The notes beneath the pieces were generated by a model that saw nothing but the letters and a program-made list of their open reading frames with translations, searched no databases and had not been told where the DNA came from. Source: Ophiosphaerella korrae (lineage: Eukaryota > Ascomycota > Dothideomycetes > Pleosporales > Phaeosphaeriaceae). Taken from it: DNA of 64,000 bases. Each line of letters begins with the position of its first letter. Position 1 is the first letter of the stretch. The DNA is taken from NCBI GenBank assembly GCA_028456385.1, contig JALNQF010000144.1, forward strand, positions 50,180 to 114,179. The letters run 5' to 3'. Shown here piece after piece: positions 1-12,807 of this stretch. Position numbers and translations under genes: made by a program.

Positions 1-595
1 TTACATGTGCTGAGGCTCTATTCCGTATTCCTCAATTTTCCAGTGCAGGAGCTCGAATTATAGTGTATATTTCAAGACATAATCAGCCAGGTAGCGTTTG
101 CAGTCAATACCGGAGTCCTAGTGTGAGCCTAGATGGAGGCGGTGGTGCTGGACGATGCGATGAGCCTAGCACTTTCCAACTGGTTGCTTTGCGGTCTCTG
201 ACGCGAAATTTTGTATCATTTGCCTTGTAGGTGGTAGCCCTCGTGCCCAAAGTACTTCTATATACTGAACAAGCTTTGATTCTTGTGTAGTGTTGAGATT
301 GCGGTCTTTATCGATCTACTCCTCCTGGCTGCCCCGCACGCCAGATGCATCCTTGATAGCGTTGATCAATTAACGCCAAACTTCCTCGCAGTCGCAACGT
401 AGTTAATAGAGTCTGCTAGGCTTAGCGACTCTAAGGCCGCCGGAATTGGGTCAATAGCTGCCATACTGAGGGAGTAAACGAGAGGGGAAAATTGAGATGA
501 TGGGGCGGAGGGGGTGCTAGGTGAGGACGAGCGCTAGCCGATCCGATAAGATACGGGATACCACACTTCGAGCGGAGACCGAGGAGTAGACCATC
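1..595. other. No gene seen
   Basis: No coding region, RNA gene or repeat could be recognised here. It lies upstream of the HET pseudogene and may include its old promoter. Confidence 0.4.
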
Positions 596-2168
596 ATGGC
601 CATCCGACCTATCCGCACCGACACGCTCCGCTTGATGTCGTTCATGGGGACTAGGATTCCAAATTATGCGATTATCTCACATACTTAGGACGGTGGAGGA
701 ATCTCCTTCTAAGAGGTGGTGGCCATCAGCAAGGACCCAGGTCAACCAGCGGGGGGGGGAAATTGCCAAAGCTTGCCAAAAAGCTTCCAGGCATGGCTTT
801 GACTATATGTGGGTTGACACTTGCTGTATTGATAAGACGAGTAGCTCCGAATTGAGCGAAGCTATCAATTCCATGTATAAATGGTATCGGAAAGCCGACA
901 TTTGCATTACTCTGCTCGCCGACTTCAACGCGGACTCTGCCGCTTGCAAGATTACTCGGCCAAAATGTAGGTGGTTCACAAGGGGCTGATGTCTTCAAGA
1001 ATTCGTCGCCCAACGGAATTTGGAGTTCTTCGATGCCAACTGGGATCACGTTGGCCCAAAGGCAAGCCTAGCATCTCTTATCTCAAAAATCACTCGAATA
1101 GGTGAGCGGGTCATAATCGACAATAGTCTGATAGGTTTTATCCCAGTGGCGCGCAGAACGTCTTGGGCTGCTGAGAGAAATACAACCCGAGAAGAAGACA
1201 TAGTGTACTGCCTACTGGGGATTTTTGACGTCAAAATGTATGGAAAGGGCCTCAGGGCCTATATGCGATAGTAGGGGGAAATCACCAAAACGTCCAATGA
1301 CCTTTCCATTTTTGCGCTTATCCATAGATCTACAAGCCAAGCTCCCAGCTCTGCTTCCGGCTTATCGCAGCCTTACTGTGACCTCTTTGCCACATCGCCG
1401 AGGGTTTTCATGAAATGTGGAAATTTAGTAAATACAGGAGCGGATATCCACTGGAATGATGCGTTTGCTTTGACCAACAAGGAACTTTACTTTCGGCAAG
1501 CTCGGTTTCAGACTAACATCCAATACGGTTCATATAGTATGCCCCTGCACTGTAAGCCCTTGGAGTTCGAAACCATTAGAATGCATCTTCGAAAAGTGGG
1601 CCCTCGTCCCCTTGCAAGGTACGAAGACTACCATTCTGCCAGCACTATAAATGAGATGGACCCGGAAGGTTCCGATACCGACTATACAGAGATCGAGGAG
1701 GCATATATCATCACGAAAATAACACCTACACGACAGCTCCAGCTCGAACGAGCAGATGAATACGCGATTCGTGCCCTGCCCTGCGATTTCAATTTATCTA
1801 GAGCCCTTCAAGTGATTAGACGTGCGCCCTCAAGCGAACGCTGGGATGCTGCACGGATGCAATTCCTCACCAAAGGAGAGAAACTACTTGGAGGTTACTG
1901 GAAGCTATTTCCAAACCTCATGCGACGGGATATTGGAGCAAAGAACAACGACAAAGCTCCATCGGGTCACTGTTTTCTGGTGTGTGGAACTGAACACCCT
2001 GAATACCCTCCAAATCCCCGAGCCTGGGTGCGTCTGTATTCGCAAGCAGAGTGGAGAAGGCTTGAAGCGCAACTGGGGATAATAACTCAGCTGGATTATG
2101 CGACAAGCCATTCGAATATCGGCTTCACAAGTGACCAAATTACGCTGGAAAATGGCTCAATGAGGTAA
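596..2168 (+). pseudogene. HET-domain protein, pseudogene
   Basis: This is a dead copy of a HET (heterokaryon incompatibility) gene. The ATG at 596 begins a reading frame matching the usual HET start and running into SHT, where the next codon, normally Trp, is TAG. A further stop follows at the expected Gln of the SFQ motif. A G-run near 750-758 shifts the frame. After it comes a well preserved stretch with WVDTCCIDK and the adjacent SMYKWYRKAD region. The next conserved block, FTRGWCLQEF, has its Trp as TGA at about 987. YCLLGIFDV follows, then more stops near 1270, and a C-terminal part open from 1410 to 2168. Most stops replace Trp or Gln codons, as expected from C:G to T:A change. HET proteins trigger cell death on non-self fusion; this copy cannot make a full protein. 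Confidence 0.85.
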
Positions 2169-3029
2169 CGATAATTACTGCGGTCATCAAGTTAGCTACT
2201 GGAGAGGGGATACCGCGTTTTAAGCTGGGGCTCGATTTCGAAGAGCCTGAGCGTAGGTTACGATAGCCGCGAGTGAGGCTCGGTCTCCCGCAGTCTGCCA
2301 GCCAAGAATGAAAACAAGAAGGCGGCCGTCATTTCTCCTCCACTTAACACTGTGATCAGGATAGGAGATAAAGAGAGTATACAAACCTGAGAGAGAGCAT
2401 ATATATGTTGAAATTCCATCCTTAACCTGCTTGTATCTGCCCGTACCCTTGACGAGCACTTGCAGATGGCTTACTCTGTGTTGATCTAGGCGAAATTGTT
2501 CGTGTTCTCAATAACTGCTGGGCTTCAAGGACTTTTACACTTTGTTTTCTTGTGCGGCCTTTTGCTGGTGCTGGTGACTGAACCGGAGGTGGTGGTGTTG
2601 TGGGTACGTGTCTCAGAGTTGAGGCTGCCTTTGGAGCTCCGGGCCTCTCGGCAGTTTGCCACAAGGGCCGCCTTGCAGACCATTTGGGAGTGGGGCTGAA
2701 AAATTTACAGCTTGCCCTCAGCTTGCCCTATGTTCTCCTCCCTAACATTGATCCAAATCGAAATCCACTTTAGGGTCGAAACTATCTCAGTTTCTTGCCT
2801 CCTCGAGGCTCGTAAGCAAATAAGGCAAATGTTAAGTCAAATCTTGATTCAATTCTTAGACTAAGCATTAAAGCTACTTCAAACGGCTAGTAAGGAGGCA
2901 TATCTTGTATACCCTACCTACACAGACTTAAACTCACGTACCAACCTTGGAACGTTCTCAACACTCTTTGCAAGGCTGCCTTCTCTATCAAATTCAAAGC
3001 GACAAGTTTCTAGAAGGCGCTGAACCAAC
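2169..3029. other. Intergenic, no convincing gene
   Basis: A few short open frames exist, including an 80-codon proline-rich one on the minus strand at 2422-2664, but none resembles a known family or links to a neighbour by a clear splice site. Confidence 0.35.
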
Positions 3030-4823
3030 TCAATATAGCACAACAATTGGCTTAGTGATGGCCACCCTCTTCTCGACCGGTATATCGTTCTCTATGATGC
3101 GGTACTTCTTGATCACGGCACCAAAAACTGTAAGCGCAACATTGCGCTCGCTAGCAGAAGTCTCCCCGTTCAGGAAAGGCCCTGTTACCTGCACCGCATT
3201 GGCGTCGACTACGGACCGACTCGCGCCTTTGGTGTCCAACTGCTCCCATGAATAGTTTTGACTACTACGTAGCAGCAATGCGCATGCGACGGCCTTGTAA
3301 CACACCCGCTTTACCGCGGCGTTGGCAGCAGGGGTGATGTTACGGGAGGAAAACAAGGACTTCTTGATCTGATCTGCGAGTTCTTTCGCGACTTGCGATT
3401 CCGGTCCATCCTCCCGTTTGAGGTGCTCGTTCTGGGCGATCCGCACCGTCTGGATCAGCCAACGGGTTGCTTCTGTTTTGCTTCCTGGGTAGGTACGTTA
3501 GGCCTGAGATTCTAGGAGTAAGTAGGGAAGCAGAGGTAACAAACCCTTAAAACTTTCGCTCGTCAGCCAATCCTCGGCTTTGACTAGCCCCCGCTCGACC
3601 TCCTCGTCGTCTAAGGCAAAGAACCTCGATCTGAACAGCCTTTCATAGATGATGTTGGATATTCGCCATCGAAACCATGGATCAATCATCGCCGACAATT
3701 GTTTTGTCCTCGCCGCCACCACCGCCCACGGCTCGCTCTGGAAATCCTTTATTGGCCCTGTATTTCCAAGGTATTTGTACACCAGGTCGTGGATGGCGTG
3801 ATCCAGCTCATTGAAGCCTTGGGTAACATCGGCGTCTGAGATCTCGAACTCGCGGCCCGTCGGGACATGTCTGCGCGCCCGGGAAGGGGACTCCGCGGGT
3901 GCTGGGGCAACTTGGCCCTCTATACGGGATGATTTTAGGTTCGCTGTCCCATTCTGTGTAGCAGCGATCGCAGCTTCTTCTTGTTCCTGTTTCCACTTAT
4001 ACAAAGGCTGCAAGTGAGAGCGCCCAAATTCGGCAAATTGTTGCTGCAACACCTTGTCCAGGTGGTTAAACTGCTTCTGCAGGGCGTCATTGACGTGTCG
4101 TAGAAGAGAGTCCTGTTGCTGCGCAAAGAGCTTCTGTAGGATATCATCGAGGCTCCCGATTAACCGCCTCTCGCTGAGGACGTCTGCACCTTTAGTAGTT
4201 CGCTGCAGCTGTGGGGATAGACACCCTGCGTCACCCTCAGGTCTCGGCATGCCAGTCGGAGATTTATTCACCTCAAATGCGTCTTTATGTTGTTTGTCTT
4301 TGCTTTCAGACGTGTTGACCTTCTTAACTGACTTGGGAGGATCTGGCTGCGCCCCAGTAGAGGCTTCCCCGCCGGGCTGCTGTTGCGGTTGCTGTTGCGG
4401 CGGTTGTAGCGGTGATGGGGATGGTAACGGCTGGGAGCTCCCCTCCCCCGGCCTTTTAGATAGACGCTGTACCTCGTTCTTGAGTATCTCAATAATAGCC
4501 TCCAATTCCTTCACTGTATGCTCCTGCTGCTCGACTCGGATTTTGAGACTATCGATCGTCTTAACTAGCTGTGAGAATCCTTCCTTAGAGAATGGAATGC
4601 TGCTAGTAGCAGTACTATTATGCTGACTAGATGAGGTATTGATAGGCGTGTTCTTGTTGGTGGCAGCTGTGGCCGTATTGCCAGAGGGTCTCTGTGTTGG
4701 CGCCTGGCTGGAGCTAGTTCTGGAACTCGAGAGCTCTTCTTGACGAGCAGGCGCTGTGTTAGATCCTACCCCTATCGTAGCACTATTGCTAGATCCGCTG
4801 CGGTGATTTCCCGGTCCTGACAT
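3030..4823 (-). CDS. Fungal hypothetical protein with coiled coil
   Basis: Two exons, 4823-3545 and 3484-3030, joined over a 60-bp intron (3485-3544, donor GTTTGT, acceptor CCCAG), give 577 residues. The N-terminal 90 residues are low-complexity Ser/Thr/Asn. A heptad-like Leu/Glu segment follows at about 90-130 (coiled coil likely). Next come a Gln/Pro-rich linker with a QQQPQQQ tract, another helical Gln-rich segment, and a more conserved-looking alpha-helical C-terminal part from about residue 330 with several Trp residues. No catalytic motif, signal peptide or membrane segment is seen. I do not recognise a named domain. The layout recalls fungal proteins of unknown function with a coiled-coil N-terminus and a globular C-terminus. 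It is the only clearly intact gene among decayed HET/NLR-type genes. Confidence 0.7.
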
Positions 4824-5759
4824 ACTCGTAGCAATATATTGGTTTGCCAGTCCTCTATCGCTCTCTTCGCCGCGAGAGGTCTAGTGAAAAGATTTCGCAG
4901 CAGTTGATACAATCTTTTGCTCGACAATAGACCCTAGATTCTTAGAGTCATAAACTAAGAATTCGAAGAAAACTTACAGTTAGAATTTCGAGGAGGGGAC
5001 GTTAGTACACTATGGAGGCTCAAGGCTGCGGACAGCAGCCGTGTTATGGGCGCTGTATAATTGCTTTGGGAAGGGTGGCTTACTCACATATTTAGTGCTA
5101 AACTAACCGACGGCTTAGCAACAAATGCATTGTCAAGCTAACTATCACCAGCTTGAGCAGAAAGCCTGCGAATCACATTGAAGAAGACACCGGTGAGATC
5201 GCCGGTGAGGACGCGGTGATGCCGACCTCCGAAGTCATCCCACCTAGCAGCTACCTCGGCAGCCCCCTCTGCAGCCACTCAGCAGCCACTCAGCAGCCGT
5301 CTCAGCGAAATGCTCGCCTCACATATACGGCTGAAACCACGGGAAATTCACACAGCTATTTTGTTGTGATAAGGCAGCGTAGCTCCTACTATCCTATTGG
5401 GTGCATGGCCTTGTTGGAAATGAGAGAGGGCTTCTTAGCCAATAGTGAAAACTCTCTCTAACTGCTTGAGTACTAGGTATAACCGGCGTACGCCAAATTT
5501 TACAGTACGTGAGAAGAATCGAGTTTATGCTTTGATGCAGCGGCCACATTGCGGCCCAACTGCATATTCCGAGTGACGTGGGCTTGAGTTGAACAATGAG
5601 GCCAGCCTGCTGCGTTGTTCAAGTATTTAACACAGCCTTGCAGGGGTAGTAGCCATGCTCCATATATATTAAGTACATTGGGAATACGTGTGAAAATACA
5701 ACACCCTCTAGTAAGATAGTATACATCATTCACACATTCATCTTCTGCCTGAGGCTAAT
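4824..5759. other. Intergenic, small direct repeats
   Basis: No gene is supported. A short imperfect direct repeat (GCAGCCACTCA units, about 5270-5300) is present. The shared upstream space separates the divergent genes at 4823 and 5760. Confidence 0.4.
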
Positions 5760-8368
5760 ATGGCGTCTGCGAACTCACCTACAGTCGGCAAGATATTGCT
5801 ACCGTATATTGGGACAGTGCCTGCCGCATTGTCGGGTAACATAGCTGGGCACGCTAGCTCAGAGAAGCTGATTATCGCCATTGACTTTGGCACGACATTC
5901 ACCGGGTATGTTTAGCCTTTTGTCATTCTTGGATCCTAAAACTGCAATGATACCAATGCTGATTTTCTGTTGCTTAAACATAGCGTTGCATACGGCCTTT
6001 CGTCCGATCCGTCAAATATTACCGTTATCACGGAATGGCCCGGCACTGTGGTGCAAGGCAGGAACGACACAGTCAAGATCCCGTCTATTATCAAATATGG
6101 CATATCCAAGGACGGGTCGGAGCCCACCAGCTTCGATTGGGGCTACAAGATAGGCGCCAGGGATACCCGCGTGATCCGTGGTATTAAGCTAGCTATCGAC
6201 CCTGAAAAGCGCGATGCTACCTATGGAGTGGAGGAGGATGCTGTTCACCGCCACGAGGATATGATCGCAGAAGAAGCCGCCCGGCTCGACAAGACCACGA
6301 TTAACATGATTTCCGACTACCTTAGGGTGGTGTATGAACATGCGCTGGCAAAGATCCGTGAAATGGAATACGCTCCGCACATCGATAAACTAACCAAGCA
6401 GTTTGTGCTGACTGTGCCCGCCATTTGGACTGACCGAGCGAAGACCGCGACACTCAATGTAAGTCAACTTTTCGCCGCCTATATCTCTCTATTAGTAGTA
6501 TTTCATCGCCCTGGAGACTAAATCGTATTTTTAGGCAGCGCGAGCCGCTCACAAAGACATACTGGTCGGCCCTGAAAACTTGATCACCGAACCTGAGGCG
6601 GCAGCCCTGTATGCATCTCAAGCCTTCAACAAGAGGGGTCTACAAGTATGTATCTATACCCAGCTCCTCAAAGAAAGCAAAAGGAAATCCCTCGAAAGGA
6701 GATTAAGAGGATGTGAAGGCACCGTGTGGATTAGACATCCTGAGCTAATAGATTGTTGGCTATAGAAAGGTAATGCCTTTTTGCTCTGCGACGCAGGCGG
6801 CGGCACTGTCGATTTGATATCCTATCAAGTCAGTGCTGTCGAGCCAAGACTACGGTTGAAGGAGCTTGTTTCCGCTTCCGGTCAGTTACTTCCTTCGTTT
6901 CCTTGCCTCTCTTGGTAGAGATTTTTATACACTTACTTATCAGCGATGCATGCGTTTAGGCGGTAGAGTCGGCTCTATAATGATCAATAACGGCTTTGAG
7001 AGATACCTGCGCAAGATCTTGGGCGACGAACTATTCACCAAGTTGAAGGCAGCTGGGGACGGCGCAGCCTTCAACTCCATCATGAATGACTTTGAGTTCA
7101 GGATCAAGCCGAGGTTCTCGTCGGCCGAGGAGTGGGATGAATTGGACATGAACAACATCATCTCGTTTCCGGGCATTTTGGTCCCTGACTCTCCGGAAAA
7201 CAACATACGAGGGAATGTTTTGACCGTCAAGGGGTATTTAACCATCACGCTTCGCTTGCTACTACTTTATCCTAACCTCGTACTAGGAGTGTATTGGATG
7301 AGATTTTCAATCCTCTGGTGACCAAAACAGAGACTCTTGTCCAAGCACAGCTTCGTGAAATCAAGCTGAAATTAGGTGGAAGATCTGCTGAGGTAAGAAC
7401 CAGATTTTCTTCGAATCATATTGACTGGCTAAATCATACGCTAATGGGTGTCTACCAGATGGTCTTCCTTGTGGGAGGGTTCGGGGCTAGCCCCTACTTG
7501 AAGAGGCGAATACAGGCCTTGGTGGGCGATATTCATGTCATACAACCCCGCGATGCGTAAGTAGTAACTACCCGTACGAATATTATAACCAACGAGAACT
7601 AATGTGATCTGTCTTTAGTTGGTCGGCTATTGTAAGGTAAGGTTCGAGGCACGACCTCTATAATACCCGCAAACAGGAACCCCGTGCTCACATTATCATT
7701 TCAGAGGAGCTGTTATGAGCTGTATGCCCCGAACTGTTCGTGTTACAGCGAACATCGCACCCCAGCATCTCGGAGTCAGAGCCAAGATGCCCTACATAGC
7801 GCACGAGGTGACTGATGAAGGGGCTGCAGCTTACAAATTCATGGATCCCTACGAGGAGATTGAGAGAATCATGAAAATGAATTGGTTTATCCTGAAGGAA
7901 AGAACACGAATTTCATCTGTTTCTTCTTATCCATTAACTTTTCGAAATAGGACACAGAGTTGAATCGTGACACAAAAATCCGCTTCGCCTTTTACCGAGA
8001 CATTCCCTTCGATTACAAGCCTCAAGATTTGAAATTTGAGACGGATTTAGATGCGTCTGACGCGGAATGTGCACCCACGTACCCATGGCAAGGTATGTAA
8101 ATTTACTATGCTTATCTGTCGATAACATCGGTACACCAGTCTGTCCTTCAACTCATGCTTACTGTGCATAGGTGTAACCCGGAAGTGCGGACTATCGTTT
8201 GACCTTTCTTCCCTATCCAAGGACCAGCTAACTGAGAAGACGAAAAAAGATGGCACAAAGTACTACAAGGTTGACTACGACTTAGTAGTTACTGTTCTAT
8301 CAGCTATGATGACCTTTTCGGCAGAACGCAATGGAGTTCAGTATGGGAGTGTTGAAGTAGATTATTAA
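5760..8368 (+). CDS. Hsp70-like ATPase (actin fold), many introns
   Basis: Start ATG 5760, stop TAA 8366-8368. The first exon ends in IIAIDFGTTFTG, the phosphate-1 motif of Hsp70/HSPA12-type ATPases. The second nucleotide motif, LLCDAGGGTVD, is near 6780-6820, and VFLVGGFGASPYLKRRI (adenosine loop) is near 7460-7510. Introns of about 50-90 bp with GT-AG borders interrupt it, for example after ITFTG (5906 onward) and after the NKRGLQ block. The predicted protein lacks the canonical peptide-binding domain and EEVD tail, as in fungal Hsp70-like proteins of unknown role, often found near HET genes. One expected intron, 7898-7950, has GA instead of GT at its donor (CTGAAG|GAAAGA) with a normal ATAG acceptor. 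Reading through it gives a stop, so the gene may be damaged. Confidence 0.75.
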
Positions 8369-8599
8369 TCACCTACATCCTCCCAGAAACTTGGTATATC
8401 TGAAGAGAGTTCGAAGAAGTGTCTACGACACCGCCTAAGGAATAAGGGAGCAGGTCAATTATCCATGGGTTAAGCGAGGTGGTGATGGCGCCAAACCATC
8501 AGAACGCAGCTCTACTCTACTACAGCAAATAACCAAAAAGATACACATAATTAATAACGTTAATTATCTATATATTGTCCTGCTTCTTCAACTGAAGCA

Positions 8600-10130
8600 A
8601 CTAAGCAAATGCCCTTGATTGAAATCTATTACGTGATCGACTTTGAGATGAACGAGCCCACCGTGAGCGGGGAAAGACCGCCTGGGCAATGCTGGCACAA
8701 ACATGTTCTGAAATCCCACGATGGTGAGTGGGTACCCCATTTTGACCAAGAGTGAGCCCGGACTGGGGCTTGAGATGCCTCTCAACATGATCGCTGGTAT
8801 GGCTGGGTCGGAGCGAGCCAACAGATTCGATGGGAAATTGTTCATCAAAGGCTTTTCAGCGATGTTGATCGCAACGAGGATCACCGGAGACCTATTCATC
8901 TGGCATTACCTTTACAACAGCGACAGCGAACGACTCTCCTATTCTGACCATTCTCTTCATAACGGCGACGATATCGGCTCTCTCCAATTGGATAAGGCTC
9001 GACACCTGGTAGGTTGGTGCTCAGACTGTACATACAGTGCTGGTAAGTCCCACCCACCGAACTCAAGGAGCGGCAGATGCTCGATATGACGTCGGTGGGA
9101 CAGGCTTCCCGCGTCCCCATGCTAGCTGCCTTCTCGAAAAGGTGTCTATAACTAGGGAAAGTTCATCACAGGCGGAGCGACATTTGCGATCAGCGTTAGG
9201 GATACTCCACCGCATGTTACCCGAAATGGATATATTCCAAAGCTCAGGTGGATTGCCACCAAACGTGTTGTTCTGTGGGACGAAGAAGAAAAAAGTAGCT
9301 GGCCTGTTAATGGTATCAGCGCATTACTCCACCTGGTGCGCGCCTCATTCCAATTTTACGTAGTGACGATTTCCCTACTTCATTCCTATTTAACCTTAGC
9401 AAAATGTGGAACGGGTCCGAACACAAGCCAAATTCCGCCATCAAAGTTCTCATAGACGAAGACAATAGGGGACTTGAGATCTATCCCAATAAGATCGAGC
9501 TGTTCGAAGAAGAAGAAGAAGAAGAAGAAGAGGAAAAGGCAACATCGCGGAAAGAAGCTGACACCGAAAAATCAAAGGCCAAAAAGAAGAAGAGAGGTTC
9601 CTATCTCTTGAGGATCTTGTGGAGCAACATTACCACATTTTGGAGCAGATCATGGACCATCATGCACACTTGGTTGGTCAGAATGGGATGGACTTGAAGG
9701 TCAGGTTGCGAAGGCACCTAGAAGGGTGGGTTTTGTTGAGCTAGCCACGTATCACGACCCTTACTCACGCGTTGCTACCCTTCAGGCACTTGGATACGGC
9801 TGGGTAGACTTCGTCCGCTGCAATTACTCTGTTCGGTCGTGGGTTTGGCGACATAATTCAGCCTATCGAGTTCGACGGCATGTGCCCCAATTGGACAAGT
9901 CTCCCAAGGCATAAGTATTACCTAGCTGCAAGTGTTTTTGACTTGAATATCATCAAAAAGTTTGGCGACCAGTGGGCGGACCCTCTCAAGACTGTTCATG
10001 ATCTTTTGTGGCATTGCTCTGGAGCTCTCGTTACACCATGTCGATGTCAGGGGAACGGCATCCGTTGAAAGATTAGGGGAGCTTTCAGGCGCCACCATGA
10101 TCCGGTTCAAGTTTTCTACTGTACTAGGTC
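8600..10130 (+). pseudogene. Broken conserved fungal protein gene
   Basis: Protein-like blocks in different frames line up in one direction: one at 8721-9020 with MPLNMIAGMAGSERANRFDG, one at 9037-9150 with DVGGTGFPRPHASCLLEKV, one at 9404-9600 ending in a poly-Glu tract, and LGYGWVDFVR at about 9790. From there the sense continues in another frame as ITLFGRGFGDIIQP, without plausible introns at each switch. This suggests frameshifts in a once-continuous gene. The family appears to be a fungal protein of unknown function; no enzyme motif is visible. Exact ends are uncertain, and the 3' part decays beyond about 10.1 kb. Confidence 0.55.
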
Positions 10131-11608
10131 GCGTCAGAATTTGCCTATAAAAGGACCCGATAGGCTGGGAGACAAGGGAACTGTTGTCTTTGGGCACAAT
10201 GTTGCACGGGAATATCGATGGAAAGAGAAGGGGGAAGAAGGCATAAAGGATCACTGCACAGGCAACCATCAGAGGATTCCACACAATCGTGGGTGTGATT
10301 GTGCGGGCAGAAGCAGGTCTAGTCCCCATGGAGCAGAGACTGCACAACCAAGTGATTGCTTTCTAGGTGTCGATGAAAAACTCAGTCGGTCGCATCCGCA
10401 CCGGATGCGTAAGTGGCAGCGGCTGTGCACCAAAGCACCGGTCGCCGCTAATGCGGATTGCAGAGATGTGGAGGGTGTCCAAAGAGGCGGGATGCTGGAG
10501 GCGAAGCCGTACACATGCCCGCCATGAAGAGCCAGGCCTGAGGTGGTGCTATGCGAGGGAAGAGAGCAGGTAAGAGGTATTATCGAGGACTATGAACTAC
10601 TCAGCAGCAATCACCTAAAAGCAGCAATCACCTAAAGCGTCAGGCTTTACATAGCGACCTTAGACGGGACAGAAACGGGATCAACGATTTCAGCGAAAAA
10701 AATAGGGAGGTTGGTGCAAAAGAAGCCAGAATCCGGAAGGCATTTGGACTGAAAACACTTAGCTATACGCAGGAGCAAGACCGCTCCATCGCATGCCTAT
10801 ACCTTCCAACAAACCGCGAAGTAGAATATCGGCGATCGGAGATAGAGTAGGCACATTGATGGCATTATGATGTGTGAAGGGTCATAACAGGGATCGAGGA
10901 CGGCGGAGGCGTGACTAAGACGCGACTAGCTTCTGTATCCTGTTAGATAATGCGCTAAATAGATACTTACGTTTCAAGGGTGTGGGTGGCAATATAGGTG
11001 CTAATGAGCGTGTCACTCGAGGTACCTCTACATGTACGTCAGCAGTCAGCCCAGCTAATCAGTGGATACCAAGAGTATCTAGCACAACTCCGATAGGATC
11101 AGATCTGGGAATCCCCCTGCACCCCACAGGGATCCGCAGCGGAAGCTAGACCATATACATGAAGCGATAGTAGAAGCGGCGCTCATTTTGCCAAGCACTA
11201 TACTCACCTGCCAAAGTACTAGCGAGCCTTTCGTCTAGACAATAGCGTACAGGATCAATATTGAACCTTCCCATCTCACAATGCAACATCGAAATACCAT
11301 AAGTAGAGGCATTTCACCTCCACATAGTGCACGGCTCCCCCTTCCTGCTCAAGGCAGCATAGTTTGCACGCTAACTGAGCTGGTCCTCTCGCTCATTCCC
11401 AGCGCTTTTTTTTTTTTGTTGGGCTCTGTTGCCTTTACAAGCTTTTACCGGAGCCGCAACAACTCCTCCAAATCGCTTCCTTTTATCAAGGTGTCTGAGT
11501 TCCCAAACCAGCGCTCACCGGGCATGGCGGCGCATGAGTTATACAAGTGGAGCATAGCATTGCTCTACAGTGGCCACTGGAAGCCGCGAGATAGGCTAGC
11601 AAACCCCA
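10131..11608. other. Intergenic, degraded sequence
   Basis: Scattered short open frames only. A 17-bp direct repeat (AGCAGCAATCACCTAAA) occurs twice at about 10602-10636. Some of this may be the decayed 3' part of the preceding pseudogene. Confidence 0.35.
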
Positions 11609-12190
11609 CTAAGATGACTTCGCTGTAGGCTCTGACGGTAGCGTTATAAGCGTCCGAGGATTGGGATACGTTGGCACTCTTGTCCCGGTATGATCCACGA
11701 TATATGGCGATCTCATATCCCATCCATTAAGATTATGCTCCCTCGCGACAGTGGCGTTGACTTCCTTGTTGAATTCCAGCGCTGCTAATTTGGCCACCGA
11801 ATATCGCCTGCCGTAGTCGATGAGCACAACAGGCAACCTAGCCTCGTGGTGAGCGGTTAAGGGGTCGTACGTATTATTATAGACGCCGGAAGCGCATACG
11901 TCCAGCCTGTCCCATTTCTCAACTACGGGGAGCCTCGTGTGGCTGTCTTGAACGGATATATCGAGCGTAGAGCAAGCGGCTTTGACTATCTCATCGCATG
12001 TGTGGGAATATAAGGGTGATTTGGTGCGGACGAAGACGGCAATTCGGGTAGGTTCGCGAAGCTTGACGAGCTCTCGGATGGCCTGCAGCGATCCTGCCAG
12101 TAGGCCGAGCATATCGAAGGCTGCCAAAGTGTGCCTTTGGCACGGGTATCGACTAATCTTGCTTATGTAAGTCGGCTCTCCCTGCGCCAT
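11609..12190 (-). CDS. Hypothetical protein, 193 residues
   Basis: A single open frame of 193 codons from ATG 12190. It has balanced composition, no membrane segment and no clear signal peptide. The central part alternates hydrophobic strands and helices (for example LREPTRIAVFVRTKS), loosely like the RNase H-type fold of some fungal proteins, but no catalytic acid pattern is evident, so this is only a guess. It stands alone among pseudogenes and may itself be a fragment. Confidence 0.35.
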   Translation of the reverse strand: MAQGEPTYISKISRYPCQRHTLAAFDMLGLLAGSLQAIRELVKLREPTRIAVFVRTKSPLYSHTCDEIVKAACSTLDISVQDSHTRLPVVEKWDRLDVCASGVYNNTYDPLTAHHEARLPVVLIDYGRRYSVAKLAALEFNKEVNATVAREHNLNGWDMRSPYIVDHTGTRVPTYPNPRTLITLPSEPTAKSS

Positions 12191-12807
12191 TATAGCCTCG
12201 GCACTGGTTCAAAAGGCCCAAACCCAATTTGGTCTGAACCAAGCAACAAACTCGAAAGTTTGAGGCAACACAACGAGCTTAGTCGCTATCAGGTGGAGAA
12301 GGGTATCTGCACGATGCACATAACCCCTCCCTCACTATAGTCTAACCCTAGTCACCAACACCTCTGAATAGAAAAAACTAGCATTCATATACGTTCAAGT
12401 CGTCGAAGCTCCTTTGTAAATTGAGACGGGCATATGCAGGTAAAAGCTACGAGCCCGTGATACTTTTTGAGCTTCTACCACTGTCTTCTCGCACCGGCTT
12501 TGTGCCCTAGATCTGCCCATCGCCAACTTAGCGTCCATCTGTTCGGCGTAGCCATGACTGTATACTACCCCACTTTGTCCCTCCAGCCCCTCTTTAGGCA
12601 TTTTCATGAACGTATTCTTTTCTTTGAATTTGTTACGAATATATTTCTCTTAGCTGCTTGAGAAGCTATGGCTAGTAGAAAGCGTCTCGCGACGTCTCGC
12701 GACCAACACAGAACAGCCGACTGCTACTCCCGGTCGCGCCCCGTCGATCTCGCCTTCTGCTAATACAACGCAATGCATACCCTCAAACCCCTATAGCTTT
12801 ACGAAGG
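12191..12807. other. Intergenic, no gene seen
   Basis: Nothing recognisable apart from a small duplicated GTCTCGCGAC at about 12684-12703. Confidence 0.35.

Noticed and set aside
2422..2664. 80-codon proline-rich frame on the minus strand
   Set aside because: Low complexity, no splice link to the 577-residue gene and no family resemblance.
4054..4626. 190-codon Cys/Ser-rich plus-strand frame
   Set aside because: Antisense shadow of the Gln/Ser-rich hypothetical protein; composition follows from the reverse complement of Gln and Ser codons.
5480..5492. ACCGGCGTA match to the variant cluster motif
   Set aside because: A single 9-mer match is expected by chance in 64 kb, and it lies 27 kb from the cluster in front of an unrelated gene.
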